A stretch of DNA of 64,000 nt from Bacteroidota bacterium (GCA_023387965.1 JAEWHE010000033.1:1-64000); one strand, 5' to 3'. Positions 53,212 to 63,493 are shown, numbered from the stretch's first letter. A program made the numbers and translations. The notes: a model not told the origin generated them from the letters alone.

Positions 53212-53955
53212 TTATTGTTTTTCGGTATTGTTTTCTACTTTTTGCTGTTTTTTATACAATGGAATAAAATAACTTAGGGTGTAATTAAATCCTACGCCAA
53301 AACTTCCGTCATAAGTTCTATTAAAGCCCGGAATATAAAGGTTATCAAAGTCATTAGGCTTTTTATTTGATACCAAATAATTCATTCTCACGCTAAATCC
53401 CATAAAAAGATTATCGAAGATTTCCGCTTTCATTCCCGCCACAAATTCGAGCCAATGAGCTGATAAACCGTCAAAAGTTCTGCCTTCAGTAATTAAACTT
53501 TCGTTACTAAAATATGGATTTGGATTATAAATAGTGTAACTGTTCAATTCTTGCGAAAAAGTACTAAAACCGTAACGTGCTCCAATGGTAATCATGTTTT
53601 CCATGTCCAACCAATTGTCATACAAATTGTAATCAGCTCCAAATTTTACAAAAGTTCCTTTGGTCGTAAAATTCAGTTGGGGTTCGTTAGTAGTTTTGTT
53701 TTCATTTCCAAATTCTCCCGCAATGTAAATTTTTTTATTAAAACGATAATCGGCAGTAATTTCAAAACCTTTGTAATCTTTATCGTAGAAACTTCGGGCT
53801 ATTTTAAACAAATCTGCTCCAACTCTCAAACCGTATCTGTCCGGAAATTTTTGCGCAACTATCGTGTCCGTCGCAGTTTCCTGAGCCGAAATGTTCGCAC
53901 AAAACAGCAAGCAGAAAAAATTAAAAATAAAAATTGAGGTGTGCTTCATCTTCAT
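53212..53955 (-). CDS. secreted outer-membrane-like protein, DUF6048-like
   Basis: I choose ATG 53955 (MKMKHTSIF), giving a signal peptide ending near ISAQ. Upstream extension would only read through the neighbouring gene. The 247-residue product has alternating aromatic strands such as YDKDYKGFEITADYRFNKK, TKGTFVKFGADYNLYDNW and GVGFNYTLSYFIPLY, as in a small outer-membrane barrel. It overlaps the upstream lipoprotein gene by 35 bp. I associate the pair with flavobacterial DUF6452/DUF6048. The function is unknown. Confidence 0.72.
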   Translation of the reverse strand: MKMKHTSIFIFNFFCLLFCANISAQETATDTIVAQKFPDRYGLRVGADLFKIARSFYDKDYKGFEITADYRFNKKIYIAGEFGNENKTTNEPQLNFTTKGTFVKFGADYNLYDNWLDMENMITIGARYGFSTFSQELNSYTIYNPNPYFSNESLITEGRTFDGLSAHWLEFVAGMKAEIFDNLFMGFSVRMNYLVSNKKPNDFDNLYIPGFNRTYDGSFGVGFNYTLSYFIPLYKKQQKVENNTEKQ

Positions 53956-54439
53956 TTTCAATGGTGTTTTGTTCGTTTGTAATGGTTTGAATCCAGTTGG
54001 CATCGGTTCCGCCGGTTCGGGTAACATCGGTTAAAGAAAAATTCATTTTGTAGCCACAAGCACGCGAAACGTAAATTTGCATTCTTGAATAATCGATGGT
54101 CAATGTATCTGTATTTTGTTGTGCTGAACCGTTGAAATTGGTTAAAATATAAGTCGTAACATCGCTGTCTAGACGTAACGGCAAGGCAATAGAATTTGCA
54201 TTTGTAAGAAAACGTGCTTCGCCTTCACCTTCGGAATTAAAAACCAAACGATTTTCTTCAGAAATTTCTCTGGCAGAAAAATTTGTCAGGTTTTTGGCAA
54301 CAGAAGAATTGGTTTGATCAAAAAAATTAATCACCAATCGTGGAGTTGTTGGAGTACTTTCGGCACAAATATCATCTTTTTCGCAACCCGAAAAAATTCC
54401 TAAAAAAAGAAGTCCCAAAAAAATTAAATATTTTTTCAT
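53921..54439 (-). CDS. lipoprotein, DUF6452-like
   Basis: ATG 54439 gives 172 residues with a lipoprotein leader (MKKYLIFLGLLFLGIFSGC, cysteine 19). The mature part is a beta-sandwich-like domain with one conserved-looking CGYKMNFSL segment. It lies 7 bp after rlmD and overlaps the barrel-like gene at its 3' end, so rlmD, this gene and the next form one operon. Function unknown. Confidence 0.72.
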   Translation of the reverse strand: MKKYLIFLGLLFLGIFSGCEKDDICAESTPTTPRLVINFFDQTNSSVAKNLTNFSAREISEENRLVFNSEGEGEARFLTNANSIALPLRLDSDVTTYILTNFNGSAQQNTDTLTIDYSRMQIYVSRACGYKMNFSLTDVTRTGGTDANWIQTITNEQNTIENEDEAHLNFYF

Positions 54440-54446
54440 TTTGAAA

Positions 54447-55859
54447 TTATCGTTTTTCCAAAAGTACAACATTTTCCACGTGGTGCGTTTGCGGAAACAT
54501 GTCAACCGGACGAACTTTTACGACTTTGTACATTTCATCCATTAACGCCAAATCTCTTGCTTGTGTCGCCGAACTACAGCTTACATACACGATTTTTTCT
54601 GCACCAATATTTAAAATTTGCGCCACAACATCTTTGTGCATGCCATCTCGTGGCGGATCAGTAATAATCACGTCGGGTTTGCCATGTTGGGCAATAAAAG
54701 CGTCGTTGAAAACTTCTTTCATATCGCCTACAAAAAATTCGCAGTTGGTGATATTGTTGCGTTTGGCATTTTCTTTTGCGTCAGCAATGGCTTCAGGAAC
54801 GGCTTCTACACCAATTACCTTTTTGGCTTTTTTTGATACAAATTGCGCAATTGTTCCAGTTCCGGTGTAAAGATCGTAAACCAACTCATTTCCCGTTAAA
54901 CCAGCAAAATCGCGGGTAATTTTGTACAATTCATAAGCTTGTTCCGAATTGGTTTGGTAAAAAGATTTGGCATTGATGCTAAATTTCAAACCTTCCATTT
55001 CTTCCAAAATGTAATCTCTACCTTTATATAGAATCACATTTTGGTCGTAAATCGTATCATTTGCCTTGCTGTTAATTACGTATTGCAAAGATGTGATATT
55101 TGGAAATTTTTCCAATAAAAAATCAAGCAAACCTTCACGTTGCGTTTTATTATCTTCAAAAAACTGAATCAACACCATTATTTCTCCGGTTGAAGCCGTA
55201 CGAATCATCAAAGTTCGTAGTAAACCTTCGTGGTTTCTTGGGTTGAAAAACGCCAAATCATGTTCATTAGCATAATCTCTAATGCTGTTTCTAATGGCAT
55301 TTGAAGGATCTTGCTGTAAAAAACATTGGGTTACATCAAGAATTTTATCCCACATTTTCGGGATGTGAAAACCAAGTGCATTTTTATTGTCGAGTTCTTC
55401 GCCGCTTTCAATTTCTTTTTCGGTCATCCATCGCGCGTTTGAAAAAGAAAATTCCATTTTATTTCTGTAAAAAAATTGTTTAGCAGAACCTAAAATCGGG
55501 TCAAATTCGGGCAAATCAATTTTTCCAATTCTTTTCAAATGATTAAAAACTTCATTGTTTTTGTAATAAAGTTGTTTTTCGTAAGTCATGTTTTGCCACT
55601 TACAACCTCCACAAGCGCCAAAATGCTGGCAAACAGGTTCAATTCTATCTTCGGAAAATTCTTTTACGGCAATGGCTTTTCCTTCGTAATACGCTTTTCG
55701 CTTTTTAAAAGTTTGCACATCTACCACATCTCCCGGAACAACATTCGGAATAAAAATTACTTTTCCATCCGGAGCTTTCGCTACCGAAACGCCTTTGGCT
55801 CCAGCATCGAGAACTTTAACATCTTCAAAAATTATTCTATCGGTTTTTTTTCTTCCCAT
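54447..55859 (-). CDS. rlmD: 23S rRNA (uracil-5)-methyltransferase, RlmD/RumA type
   Basis: The 470-residue protein has an N-terminal TRAM domain (about 10-65). A four-cysteine iron-sulfur motif then starts in CQHFGACGGCKWQNM, and the last part is a Rossmann methyltransferase with YDLYTGTGTIAQF, DPPRDGMHKDV and the catalytic cysteine in VYVSCSSATQARDL. RlmD modifies U1939 in 23S rRNA. The paralogues RlmC/TrmA are possible, but the iron-sulfur motif favours RlmD/C-type enzymes. Confidence 0.9.
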   Translation of the reverse strand: MGRKKTDRIIFEDVKVLDAGAKGVSVAKAPDGKVIFIPNVVPGDVVDVQTFKKRKAYYEGKAIAVKEFSEDRIEPVCQHFGACGGCKWQNMTYEKQLYYKNNEVFNHLKRIGKIDLPEFDPILGSAKQFFYRNKMEFSFSNARWMTEKEIESGEELDNKNALGFHIPKMWDKILDVTQCFLQQDPSNAIRNSIRDYANEHDLAFFNPRNHEGLLRTLMIRTASTGEIMVLIQFFEDNKTQREGLLDFLLEKFPNITSLQYVINSKANDTIYDQNVILYKGRDYILEEMEGLKFSINAKSFYQTNSEQAYELYKITRDFAGLTGNELVYDLYTGTGTIAQFVSKKAKKVIGVEAVPEAIADAKENAKRNNITNCEFFVGDMKEVFNDAFIAQHGKPDVIITDPPRDGMHKDVVAQILNIGAEKIVYVSCSSATQARDLALMDEMYKVVKVRPVDMFPQTHHVENVVLLEKR

Positions 55860-56076
55860 GGCGCAAAAGTAAGGGTTTTAATTGAAAGTTTTTGTAATAA
55901 ACTATACATCAATAAGTATTCTTCTAAGTAAAAATCAATGACAATACGAAATACGAAAAAAAAATGATTTATCAAAGAGAATTAATTTATTTTTGCCAAA
56001 CCCAAAAACTACCACAATTTTTTTTAAAACTAAAAGCAAATACTTTTCGTAAGTATTTTCTAACAAAAATTGTATT

Positions 56077-56370
56077 GTGGTGAAATCTATTTTGACAAAC
56101 GAAACAAAAACGGAACTCATTGACGCCATTTTCCATGTGGTTCAAAATCTTCGTGCGGAACAGTCAAATTATATTGAACTTTGGCTTTACAGAAATGGAA
56201 TCCGAGGGATTTTAGTTGATGATAACGCCAATGAATTTTTTTTAGTGGTCGGAAATTCCAGTTATCACGCTGTTTTGTTAAGAAAAGTAAAACTGTACCA
56301 TGATGCTTCTCGTGCTGAAATTACCATGATTGTAAACGAGGCCTTCTCTTATTTACCGCCGGCTTTATAA
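56077..56370 (+). CDS. small uncharacterised protein
   Basis: The frame starts with GTG 56077 or GTG 56080, as no ATG fits. The 97-residue product is a compact alpha/beta protein (TELIDAIFHVVQNLRAEQ, then IELWLYRNGIRGILVDDN and FFLVVGNSSYHAVLLRK) without signal peptide or known motif. It is not overlapped by another good frame. Confidence 0.6.
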   Translation: MVKSILTNETKTELIDAIFHVVQNLRAEQSNYIELWLYRNGIRGILVDDNANEFFLVVGNSSYHAVLLRKVKLYHDASRAEITMIVNEAFSYLPPAL

Positions 56371-56529
56371 TTTTTTTGCAAATCTTAGAAAAACTGATTG
56401 ATGATTAGCCAAAGGCAAAAACGTGGAGAAAATTTTGAGCAGCTAAAAGATTACATAAATTTAGATGTTTTTTCTGTAATGATTTAGATGTTTTGAAATC
56501 GTAATTTTATGATTCAAAAAAATATCGTT

Positions 56530-56700
56530 ATGGAAAATTCAGAAAAAAATCACAAAGACGAACGCGAAAAAGCCAATAACGGCGATTGGAACAAACAACG
56601 TCCCGAATCCGAAAAACAAAATGAAGGTTACGACGGCGAAAACAAAAATGATAATAGTGGAGGAGCCGGAAGCACCGGAAGTGCCGCTACTAACAGTTAA
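56530..56700 (+). CDS. small disordered hydrophilic protein
   Basis: Using ATG 56530 the product has 56 residues, almost all Glu, Lys, Asn, Asp and Gly (EKNHKDEREKANNGDWNKQ), ending in a Gly/Ser/Ala/Thr tail. It must be intrinsically disordered. A terminator follows 5 bp after the stop, supporting a real gene. The role is unknown, perhaps stress- or desiccation-related, but nothing shows that. Confidence 0.55.
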   Translation: MENSEKNHKDEREKANNGDWNKQRPESEKQNEGYDGENKNDNSGGAGSTGSAATNS

Positions 56701-56705
56701 ATTAT

Positions 56706-56728
56706 TCCCTGCGATGCAGGGATTTTTT
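56706..56728 (+). terminator. intrinsic terminator
   Basis: TCCCTGC (56706-56712) pairs with GCAGGGA (56716-56722) over a 3-base loop, followed by a T6 run. It ends the 56530 transcript. Confidence 0.85.
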
Positions 56729-56816
56729 ATGCAAAAAATTCCGACAACAAAGCCGATATTTTCATAAATTCGTAATCAATGTTTCAGTAAAAATAAAATC
56801 CAACTGATAAAAATCC

Positions 56817-58721
56817 ATGCAAACCATTCCACACAGCTTATTCACTGATTTCGATATTAATCTTTTTAATTCGGGAAAACATTTCCGATTGTTCGAAAAA
56901 TTTGGAGCACATATTATTGAAGTAGAAAATAATTTGGGCGTTTATTTTGCGGTTTGGGCACCTTCGGCAAAAAAAGTTTCGGTAGTTGGCGATTTTAATT
57001 ATTGGAATGATGAGCAAAATCCGTTGTTGGTTCGTTGGGATAATTCCGGGATTTGGGAAGGTTTTGTTCCAAATGCAAAAAAAGGTCAGAAATATAAATT
57101 CAAAATTTTTTCTAATCACAATAATTATGTAGTTGAAAAATCCGATCCTTACGCTATTTTTTGCGAAAATGCTCCCGGAACCGCTTCTATTATTTGGGAT
57201 TTTCCACATCAATGGAACGACGAATTGTGGTTGAAAAATCGGGAAAACCGAAACAATCTCAACCAACCATTTTCAGTTTATGAAGTTCATTTGGCGTCTT
57301 GGCGAAAAAATGTCCACGAAAATCGTTCGTTAACATATCGTGAACACGCAGAAGAATTGGTGAATTATGTGAAAAAAACCGGATTTACCCACGTAGAATT
57401 AATGCCAATTATGGAATATCCTTACGAACCTTCGTGGGGTTATCAAATCACCGGATATTTTGCGCCAACTTCGCGTTTTGGCAATCCCGAAGATTTTATG
57501 GCGTTGATTGATGCGTTTCATCAGGCGGAAATTGGCGTAATTCTCGATTGGGTTCCATCGCATTTTCCGGAAGACGAAAACGGTTTGGGATATTTTGACG
57601 GTTCACATCTTTATGAACATCCCGACAGAAATAAAGGCTATCATCCGGATTGGAAAAGTTTAATTTTTAATTACGGCAGAAATCAGGTTCGATCGTTTTT
57701 GATTAGCAATGCTGCTTTTTGGATGCAAAAATACCATGTTGACGCGCTTCGCGTTGATGCTGTTGCCTCGATGTTATACCTCGATTATTCAAGGGAAGAT
57801 GGCGATTGGGAACCGAATATTTTTGGTGGAAGAGAAAACCTCGAAGCCATATCTTTTTTGCAAGAATTAAATACAGAATTGTACCAAAGTTTCCCGGGAA
57901 TCCAAACCATCGCCGAAGAAAGTACTTCTTTTCCAATGGTTTCAAAACCAGTATTTACGGGAGGTTTAGGATTTGGCATGAAATGGATGATGGGTTGGAT
58001 GCACGACACGCTTCAATATTTTAAAAAAGATGCGATTCACCGGAAATACCACCAAAACGACCTTACTTTTAGCATGACTTATGCGTTTACCGAAAATTTT
58101 ATGTTGCCGCTTTCTCACGACGAAGTGGTTTACGGAAAAAAATCAATTTTTGGAAGAATGCCTGGCGATGAATGGCAACAATTTGCTAATCTTCGATTGT
58201 TGTATTCGTACATGTTCACGCATCCGGGAACAAAATTACTTTTTATGGGAGGCGAATTTGCCCAAAGTGCCGAATGGAATTTTCAGCAAAGTTTAGATTG
58301 GCATTTGTTAGAATATAATTTTCACAAAGGAATTCAATCGTTGATTACCGATTTAAATTTTTTGTACCAAAGCGAACCGGCTTTGTATGAAAAGCAATTT
58401 TCGCATGAAGGTTTTGAGTGGATCAACTATCAAGATCACGAAAATTCTGTTTTGGCATTTATTAGGAAAGGGAATCTTTCGGAAAATAATCTGGTTGTGG
58501 TGTGTAATTTAACGCCAATGGTTCGGGAAAATTACCGGATTGGTTTTCCTTCAAATGAAAATTGGCGATTACTTTTTAATAGTGATGCGAGTAAATTTTG
58601 CGGAAGCGAAATCAATCAAAATAAAATTAAAATCGAAAAAATTTTATGGGACGGAAAAGATTTTTCTGCGGCGTTGACTTTGCCGGCTTTATCGTTAATG
58701 ATTTTTAAGGCAAAAGTGTAA
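56817..58721 (+). CDS. glgB: 1,4-alpha-glucan branching enzyme
   Basis: The 634-residue protein shows the GH13 GlgB layout. A CBM48 domain (about 25-120, VYFAVWAPSAKKVSVVGDFN) is followed by the catalytic barrel. The nucleophile is in DALRVDAVASM (Asp314) and the acid/base in TIAEESTS (Glu367), with LPLSHDEVVYGK for the third carboxylate. An all-beta C-terminal domain ends it. It makes alpha-1,6 branches in glycogen. No glgA or glgC gene is near. A GH31 enzyme gene follows. Confidence 0.93.
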   Translation: MQTIPHSLFTDFDINLFNSGKHFRLFEKFGAHIIEVENNLGVYFAVWAPSAKKVSVVGDFNYWNDEQNPLLVRWDNSGIWEGFVPNAKKGQKYKFKIFSNHNNYVVEKSDPYAIFCENAPGTASIIWDFPHQWNDELWLKNRENRNNLNQPFSVYEVHLASWRKNVHENRSLTYREHAEELVNYVKKTGFTHVELMPIMEYPYEPSWGYQITGYFAPTSRFGNPEDFMALIDAFHQAEIGVILDWVPSHFPEDENGLGYFDGSHLYEHPDRNKGYHPDWKSLIFNYGRNQVRSFLISNAAFWMQKYHVDALRVDAVASMLYLDYSREDGDWEPNIFGGRENLEAISFLQELNTELYQSFPGIQTIAEESTSFPMVSKPVFTGGLGFGMKWMMGWMHDTLQYFKKDAIHRKYHQNDLTFSMTYAFTENFMLPLSHDEVVYGKKSIFGRMPGDEWQQFANLRLLYSYMFTHPGTKLLFMGGEFAQSAEWNFQQSLDWHLLEYNFHKGIQSLITDLNFLYQSEPALYEKQFSHEGFEWINYQDHENSVLAFIRKGNLSENNLVVVCNLTPMVRENYRIGFPSNENWRLLFNSDASKFCGSEINQNKIKIEKILWDGKDFSAALTLPALSLMIFKAKV

Positions 58722-58817
58722 CGGACAACAATAACGTTTTCGTGAAAAAATATAAAAAATATTGGTGATGGTGTGAAAACTTGGTAAGTTTGAAACCGTT
58801 CCAAAGCAAGACAAAAT

Positions 58818-61217
58818 ATGATTACAAATACCGAATTAGAACATAAAGGAGATCTTTTTCCTTCAAAAATAATTAATTGTGAACGTGACGGCGACAGCAT
58901 TTTTTTCTACGCAGAAAATAATGTGGTGCTCAAAATTACAGTTTTGAGAGACAGTTTGCTACGTTTTCGTTTTACTACAAAAGGTTACTTTAACAACGAT
59001 TTTTCTTACGCAATCGATGAAAATCACACGCAAGGTTTCAATAAATTAGAAATTTCCGAAGACGAGAATTTTTATTTTATCACGACCAGCAAAGTGATTT
59101 GTGAAGTGGCTAAAAAAGACATGAAACACCGTTTATTTGACGTTGAAAAAAATGCAATTCTTGAGGATGAACTTGGGTTTCACTGGGAAGAAATGTATGA
59201 ATACGGCGGAAATGTGGTGAAAATGAGTAAAATTTCTAAGGATGGCGAAAGTTTTTATGGATTAGGTGACAAAGCCACTCATTTGAATTTAAAAGGAAAA
59301 AGACTTGAAAATTGGGCAACCGATCAATATGCTTTTTCGAAAGACCAAGAACCTTTGTACAAATCGGTTCCGTTTTACATTGGGTTAAAAGACAAAAATG
59401 CTTACGGCGTTTTTTTCGACAATACGTTTCGTACTTATTTTGATTTTGCGCACGAGCGAAGAAATGTAACCAGTTTTTGGGCAGAAGGAGGAGAGATGAA
59501 TTATTATTTTTTCTACGGTCCGGAAATGCAAGATGTGGTTACTTCATACACAGATTTAACTGGAAAGCCAGAGTTACCGCCACTTTGGGCTTTGGGTTAT
59601 CACCAATGCAAGTGGAGTTATTATCCTGAAGCGAAGGTGAAAGAAATTGCCGGAAAATTCCGCGAGCTTCAAATTCCTTGCGACGGAATTTACCTCGATA
59701 TTGATTACATGGATGGTTTTAGATGTTTTACTTGGAACAAAGATTATTTTCCAGACCCGAAGAAAATGGTGGCAGAATTGGCAGAAGACGGTTTCAAAAC
59801 CATTGTAATTATTGATCCGGGAATCAAAATTGACCGTGATTATTGGGTTTACAACGAAGGAATTGAAAACGATTATTTTTGCAAAAGAGCCGATGGACCT
59901 TTGATGAAAGGAAAAGTTTGGCCAGGCGAATGTAATTTTCCGGATTATACAAATCCAGAAGTCAGACAATGGTGGGCTGGTTTATTCAAAGAATTAATTG
60001 GCGAAATAGGAGTGAAAGGCGTTTGGAATGACATGAACGAGCCAGCCGTGATGGAAGTTCCTACCAAAACTTTTCCATTAGACGTTCGTCATGATTACGA
60101 CGGAAATCCTTGCAGCCACAGGAAAGCACATAATATTTACGGAACGCAAATGGCTCGTGCAACGTATGAAGGCGTGAAAAAATTTGCTTACCCGAAACGT
60201 CCTTTTGTCATCACGCGTTCGGCTTATTCTGGAGCGCAAAAATATACTTCGTCATGGACTGGAGATAACGTGGCAAGTTGGGAACATCTTTGGATTGCCA
60301 ATATTCAAATGCAGCGAATGTCTCTTTCCGGAATGGGTTTTACCGGTTCTGATATTGGTGGTTTTGCCGAACAGCCTTCCGGCGAATTATATGCAAGATG
60401 GATTCAATTAGGAGTTTTTCATCCTTTTTGCCGAACGCATTCTTCCGGACATCATGGCGAACAGGAACCTTGGGCTTTTGATGAAGAAGTTATCAATATC
60501 ACTAGAAAATTTGTGAATCTTCGGTACCAATTATTACCTTATTTGTACACGATGTTTTACCAATATATTTCCGAAGGAATTCCAATGCTGAAACCTTTGG
60601 TGTATTTTGACCAAAAAGATCCGCAAACGCATTACCGAACCGATGAGTTTATTTTTGGAAATCAAATTTTAGTTTGCCCTATTTTGGAACCAAATTCAAA
60701 AGGAAGACGCATGTATATTCCTTCTGGCGAATGGTATAATTACTGGACAAACGAAAAAGTCTCCGGCGGAAAAGAGATGTGGGTTGATAGTCAATACGAT
60801 GAAATTCCGGTATTTATAAAAAGTGGCGCGATTATCCCGAAATATCCTGTTCAACAATATGTTGGCGAAAAAGATTTTGACGAAGTAACGCTTGATGTTT
60901 ACTTTAAATCAGGAAAAGAAACTTCTGTTGTATATGAAGATGCTCAAGATGGTTATGATTATGCCAAAGGAAGATACAGTTTAAGAACATTTAAACTCAC
61001 GGGAAAGGAAAACGAACTCATCATCACGCAACACAAAGAAGGAAAATTTGTAACCAATTATAGTGCGTTTAAATTTAATCTGATAGATTTGCCCTTTGAA
61101 ATCAAATCGATTCAAATAGATAATGAAGAAGTGAATATTTCGGAGCTTCAATCAGAAAACGATAACTTTTTAACAATAAATAAAGATTTTTCCGAATTAC
61201 ATATCGTCGGAAATTAG
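58818..61217 (+). CDS. glycoside hydrolase family 31 alpha-glucosidase
   Basis: The 799-residue protein has the N-terminal beta-sandwich of GH31 and a barrel with the nucleophile in GVWNDMNEPAVM (Asp405) and the acid/base in SWTGDNVASWEHLW (Asp483). Other GH31 landmarks are present (PPLWALGYHQCKWSYY, FRTHSSGHHGEQEPW-like region). There is no signal peptide, so it acts in the cytoplasm. It probably releases glucose from malto-oligosaccharides, complementing glgB upstream. Confidence 0.92.
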   Translation: MITNTELEHKGDLFPSKIINCERDGDSIFFYAENNVVLKITVLRDSLLRFRFTTKGYFNNDFSYAIDENHTQGFNKLEISEDENFYFITTSKVICEVAKKDMKHRLFDVEKNAILEDELGFHWEEMYEYGGNVVKMSKISKDGESFYGLGDKATHLNLKGKRLENWATDQYAFSKDQEPLYKSVPFYIGLKDKNAYGVFFDNTFRTYFDFAHERRNVTSFWAEGGEMNYYFFYGPEMQDVVTSYTDLTGKPELPPLWALGYHQCKWSYYPEAKVKEIAGKFRELQIPCDGIYLDIDYMDGFRCFTWNKDYFPDPKKMVAELAEDGFKTIVIIDPGIKIDRDYWVYNEGIENDYFCKRADGPLMKGKVWPGECNFPDYTNPEVRQWWAGLFKELIGEIGVKGVWNDMNEPAVMEVPTKTFPLDVRHDYDGNPCSHRKAHNIYGTQMARATYEGVKKFAYPKRPFVITRSAYSGAQKYTSSWTGDNVASWEHLWIANIQMQRMSLSGMGFTGSDIGGFAEQPSGELYARWIQLGVFHPFCRTHSSGHHGEQEPWAFDEEVINITRKFVNLRYQLLPYLYTMFYQYISEGIPMLKPLVYFDQKDPQTHYRTDEFIFGNQILVCPILEPNSKGRRMYIPSGEWYNYWTNEKVSGGKEMWVDSQYDEIPVFIKSGAIIPKYPVQQYVGEKDFDEVTLDVYFKSGKETSVVYEDAQDGYDYAKGRYSLRTFKLTGKENELIITQHKEGKFVTNYSAFKFNLIDLPFEIKSIQIDNEEVNISELQSENDNFLTINKDFSELHIVGN

Positions 61218-61251
61218 TAAATTTGATTATAAACCATTTAAAAACGTAACC

Positions 61252-62070
61252 ATGAAAAGAAGGTATTTATTAATCCCGCTTGCACTTTTTGGAATAATTT
61301 ATTCTTGTGCAACCAATCCGTTTACCGGAAAAAGCACTTTGGCATTAGTTCCGGATTCGCAAATTTTGCCTTCGGCATTTGCACAATACAACGAATTTTT
61401 GAAACAAAACAAAGTAGTAACCGGAACCGCTGATGCTAATCGTGTAACTACCGTTGGAACAAAAATTAAAAACGCAGCAGAAAAATATTTAGCAGCAACC
61501 GGAAATCAGGGTTATCTTAAGGACTACCAATGGGAATATAGATTGGTAGAAAGCAAAGAGGTAAATGCTTGGTGTATGCCAGGCGGAAAAATTGTTTTCT
61601 ATACAGGAATTCTTCCCATCACTAAAGACGAAACCGGAATGGCTGTTGTAATGGGCCACGAAGTAGCTCATGCCTTACTCAATCACGGTCAGCAACGTAT
61701 GAGTGCCGATGTTTTAACACAACTTGGAGCTGTTGGTGTTGGAGCGGCAACTGGCGGAAAAAGTCAATCAACGCAAGACTTGGCGATGCAAGCTTACGGA
61801 GTTGGAGCACAATATGGAGCCTTATTACCATTTAGCCGAAAACATGAAAGTGAAGCCGATAAAGTTGGTTTGACATTAATGGCGATTGCAGGTTATAATC
61901 CTGATGCTTCTATTGCTTTTTGGGAAAGAATGGCAGCAAATTCCGGAGGTGGAGCTCCACCAGAATTTTTGAGTACGCATCCGTCTAATCAAACCAGAAT
62001 TGCTAATTTAAAAGCTTTGATTCCGGAAGCAAAAGCAGAAGCCGCAAAATATGGCGTGAAATTTAAATAG
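61252..62070 (+). CDS. M48-family metalloprotease lipoprotein
   Basis: The 272-residue product has a lipoprotein leader (cysteine 19, IIYSCATNPFTGKS). The zinc motif is HEVAH (His136, Glu137, His140) and the third ligand lies in SRKHESEADKVGL. Such M48 peptidases (BepA/LoiP-like) work in the periplasm in envelope quality control. Only one domain is present, with no TPR tail as in BepA, so it is LoiP-like in size. Confidence 0.88.
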   Translation: MKRRYLLIPLALFGIIYSCATNPFTGKSTLALVPDSQILPSAFAQYNEFLKQNKVVTGTADANRVTTVGTKIKNAAEKYLAATGNQGYLKDYQWEYRLVESKEVNAWCMPGGKIVFYTGILPITKDETGMAVVMGHEVAHALLNHGQQRMSADVLTQLGAVGVGAATGGKSQSTQDLAMQAYGVGAQYGALLPFSRKHESEADKVGLTLMAIAGYNPDASIAFWERMAANSGGGAPPEFLSTHPSNQTRIANLKALIPEAKAEAAKYGVKFK

Positions 62071-62107
62071 AACTTCACTTTCCATTAAATAAAAAATAAT
62101 ATCTTCG

Positions 62108-62136
62108 AACCACGCTAAAAATGGCGTGGTTTTTTA
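62108..62136 (+). terminator. intrinsic terminator
   Basis: AACCACGC (62108-62115) pairs with GCGTGGTT (62124-62131) over an 8-base loop, then a T-run. An in-frame GTG at 62126 lies inside this stem, so it is not the start of the next gene. Confidence 0.85.
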
Positions 62137-62149
62137 TTTTTCAAAATTT

Positions 62150-63436
62150 ATGCAAACACCGTTACAAAAAGGCGATAAAAAGTTGATGAACGCCTGGGCA
62201 TTTTACGATTGGGCAAATTCTACTTACAGTTTGGTTATTTCATCGGCAATTTTTCCGTTGTATTTCGGCTATTTATTTGCCAAAGAAGATACTATTGTTT
62301 TTTTGGGGTACGATTTTAAAGCCACGGCATTAATCAGTTTTGTGACCGCTTTTGCGTTTTTGGTGGTGGCAATTATGTCTCCAATACTTTCCGGAATTGC
62401 TGATTTTGTTGGAAATAAAAAACGCTTCATGCAATTTTTTTGCTATTTGGGAGCATTTTCTTGTATTGGAATGTATTGGTTTACCAAAGAAAATATTTAC
62501 TTCGGAATTTTATGTTTTTTCTTCGGATTGATAGGTTTCTGGGGAAGTTTGGTTTTTTACAATTCGTATTTACCGGATATTGCTCATAACGAACAGCAAG
62601 ATGCTTTAAGTGCAAAAGGTTATTCCTTGGGATATATTGGAAGTGTGATTTTGCTCGTGATTTGCTTAATTATTATTTTAAGTCAAAAAGGCGAAGCTGC
62701 ACTTCACATGATGCGAATTTCCTTTGCGGCAACGGGAATTTGGTGGATTTTGTTCAGTCAATATTCTTTTTATTATTTGCCGAAAGGCAATCATTCTCAG
62801 GTAAAAATCCACAAAGATTTATTTTTTCGCGGATTCAAAGAATTGAAAAAAGTGAAAGACCAATTAGTTCAAAATCCGTATTTGGCAAAATATCTTTCGG
62901 CATTTTTTGTGTACAGCATGGCGGTTCAAACGGTTATGTTGGTGGCAACTTATTTTGGGGAACAAGAAATTAATTGGGCAACCGATTCTGAAAAGACCAG
63001 CGGATTGATTATCAGTATTTTATTGATTCAACTAATTGCTATTTTAGGAGCATTTTTAACCTCGAGAGCTTCGGGAAAATTTGGAAATATCAAAACCTTG
63101 ATTGTCATTAATTTTATTTGGGCAATTATTTGCATTTGGGCATTTTTTGTAAAAGAACCAATTGAATTTTACATTACAGCCGGATTTGTAGGTTTGGTAA
63201 TGGGCGGAATTCAGTCGCTTTCTCGTTCTACGTATTCTAAATATTTGCCAGAAACAAAAGACACCGCTTCATTTTTTAGTTTTTATGATGTTTCCGAAAA
63301 AATAGGAATCGTCATCGGAATGTGTTTATATGGATTAATTGACCAAATCACCGGATCGATGCGAAATTCCATTGTATTTCTCACATTATTTTTTATTGTT
63401 GGAATCGTTTTGCTTTTTAGAATCCCAAAAAAGTAG
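62150..63436 (+). CDS. MFS transporter, UMF1/Atg22-like
   Basis: ATG 62150 gives 428 residues with 12 membrane segments. It begins MQTPLQKGDKKLMNAWAFYD and has the WANSTYSLVISSAIFP segment typical of the UMF1 (Atg22-like) group. The MFS motif between segments 2 and 3 is recognisable (GIADFVGNKKRFMQF). The substrate is unknown. Members export amino acids or small molecules. Confidence 0.85.
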   Translation: MQTPLQKGDKKLMNAWAFYDWANSTYSLVISSAIFPLYFGYLFAKEDTIVFLGYDFKATALISFVTAFAFLVVAIMSPILSGIADFVGNKKRFMQFFCYLGAFSCIGMYWFTKENIYFGILCFFFGLIGFWGSLVFYNSYLPDIAHNEQQDALSAKGYSLGYIGSVILLVICLIIILSQKGEAALHMMRISFAATGIWWILFSQYSFYYLPKGNHSQVKIHKDLFFRGFKELKKVKDQLVQNPYLAKYLSAFFVYSMAVQTVMLVATYFGEQEINWATDSEKTSGLIISILLIQLIAILGAFLTSRASGKFGNIKTLIVINFIWAIICIWAFFVKEPIEFYITAGFVGLVMGGIQSLSRSTYSKYLPETKDTASFFSFYDVSEKIGIVIGMCLYGLIDQITGSMRNSIVFLTLFFIVGIVLLFRIPKK

Positions 63437-63493
63437 GAATGTTGGCAAAAAATTATATTTTTGAAAAAAAATCGAAAACCTATACTCAACATA

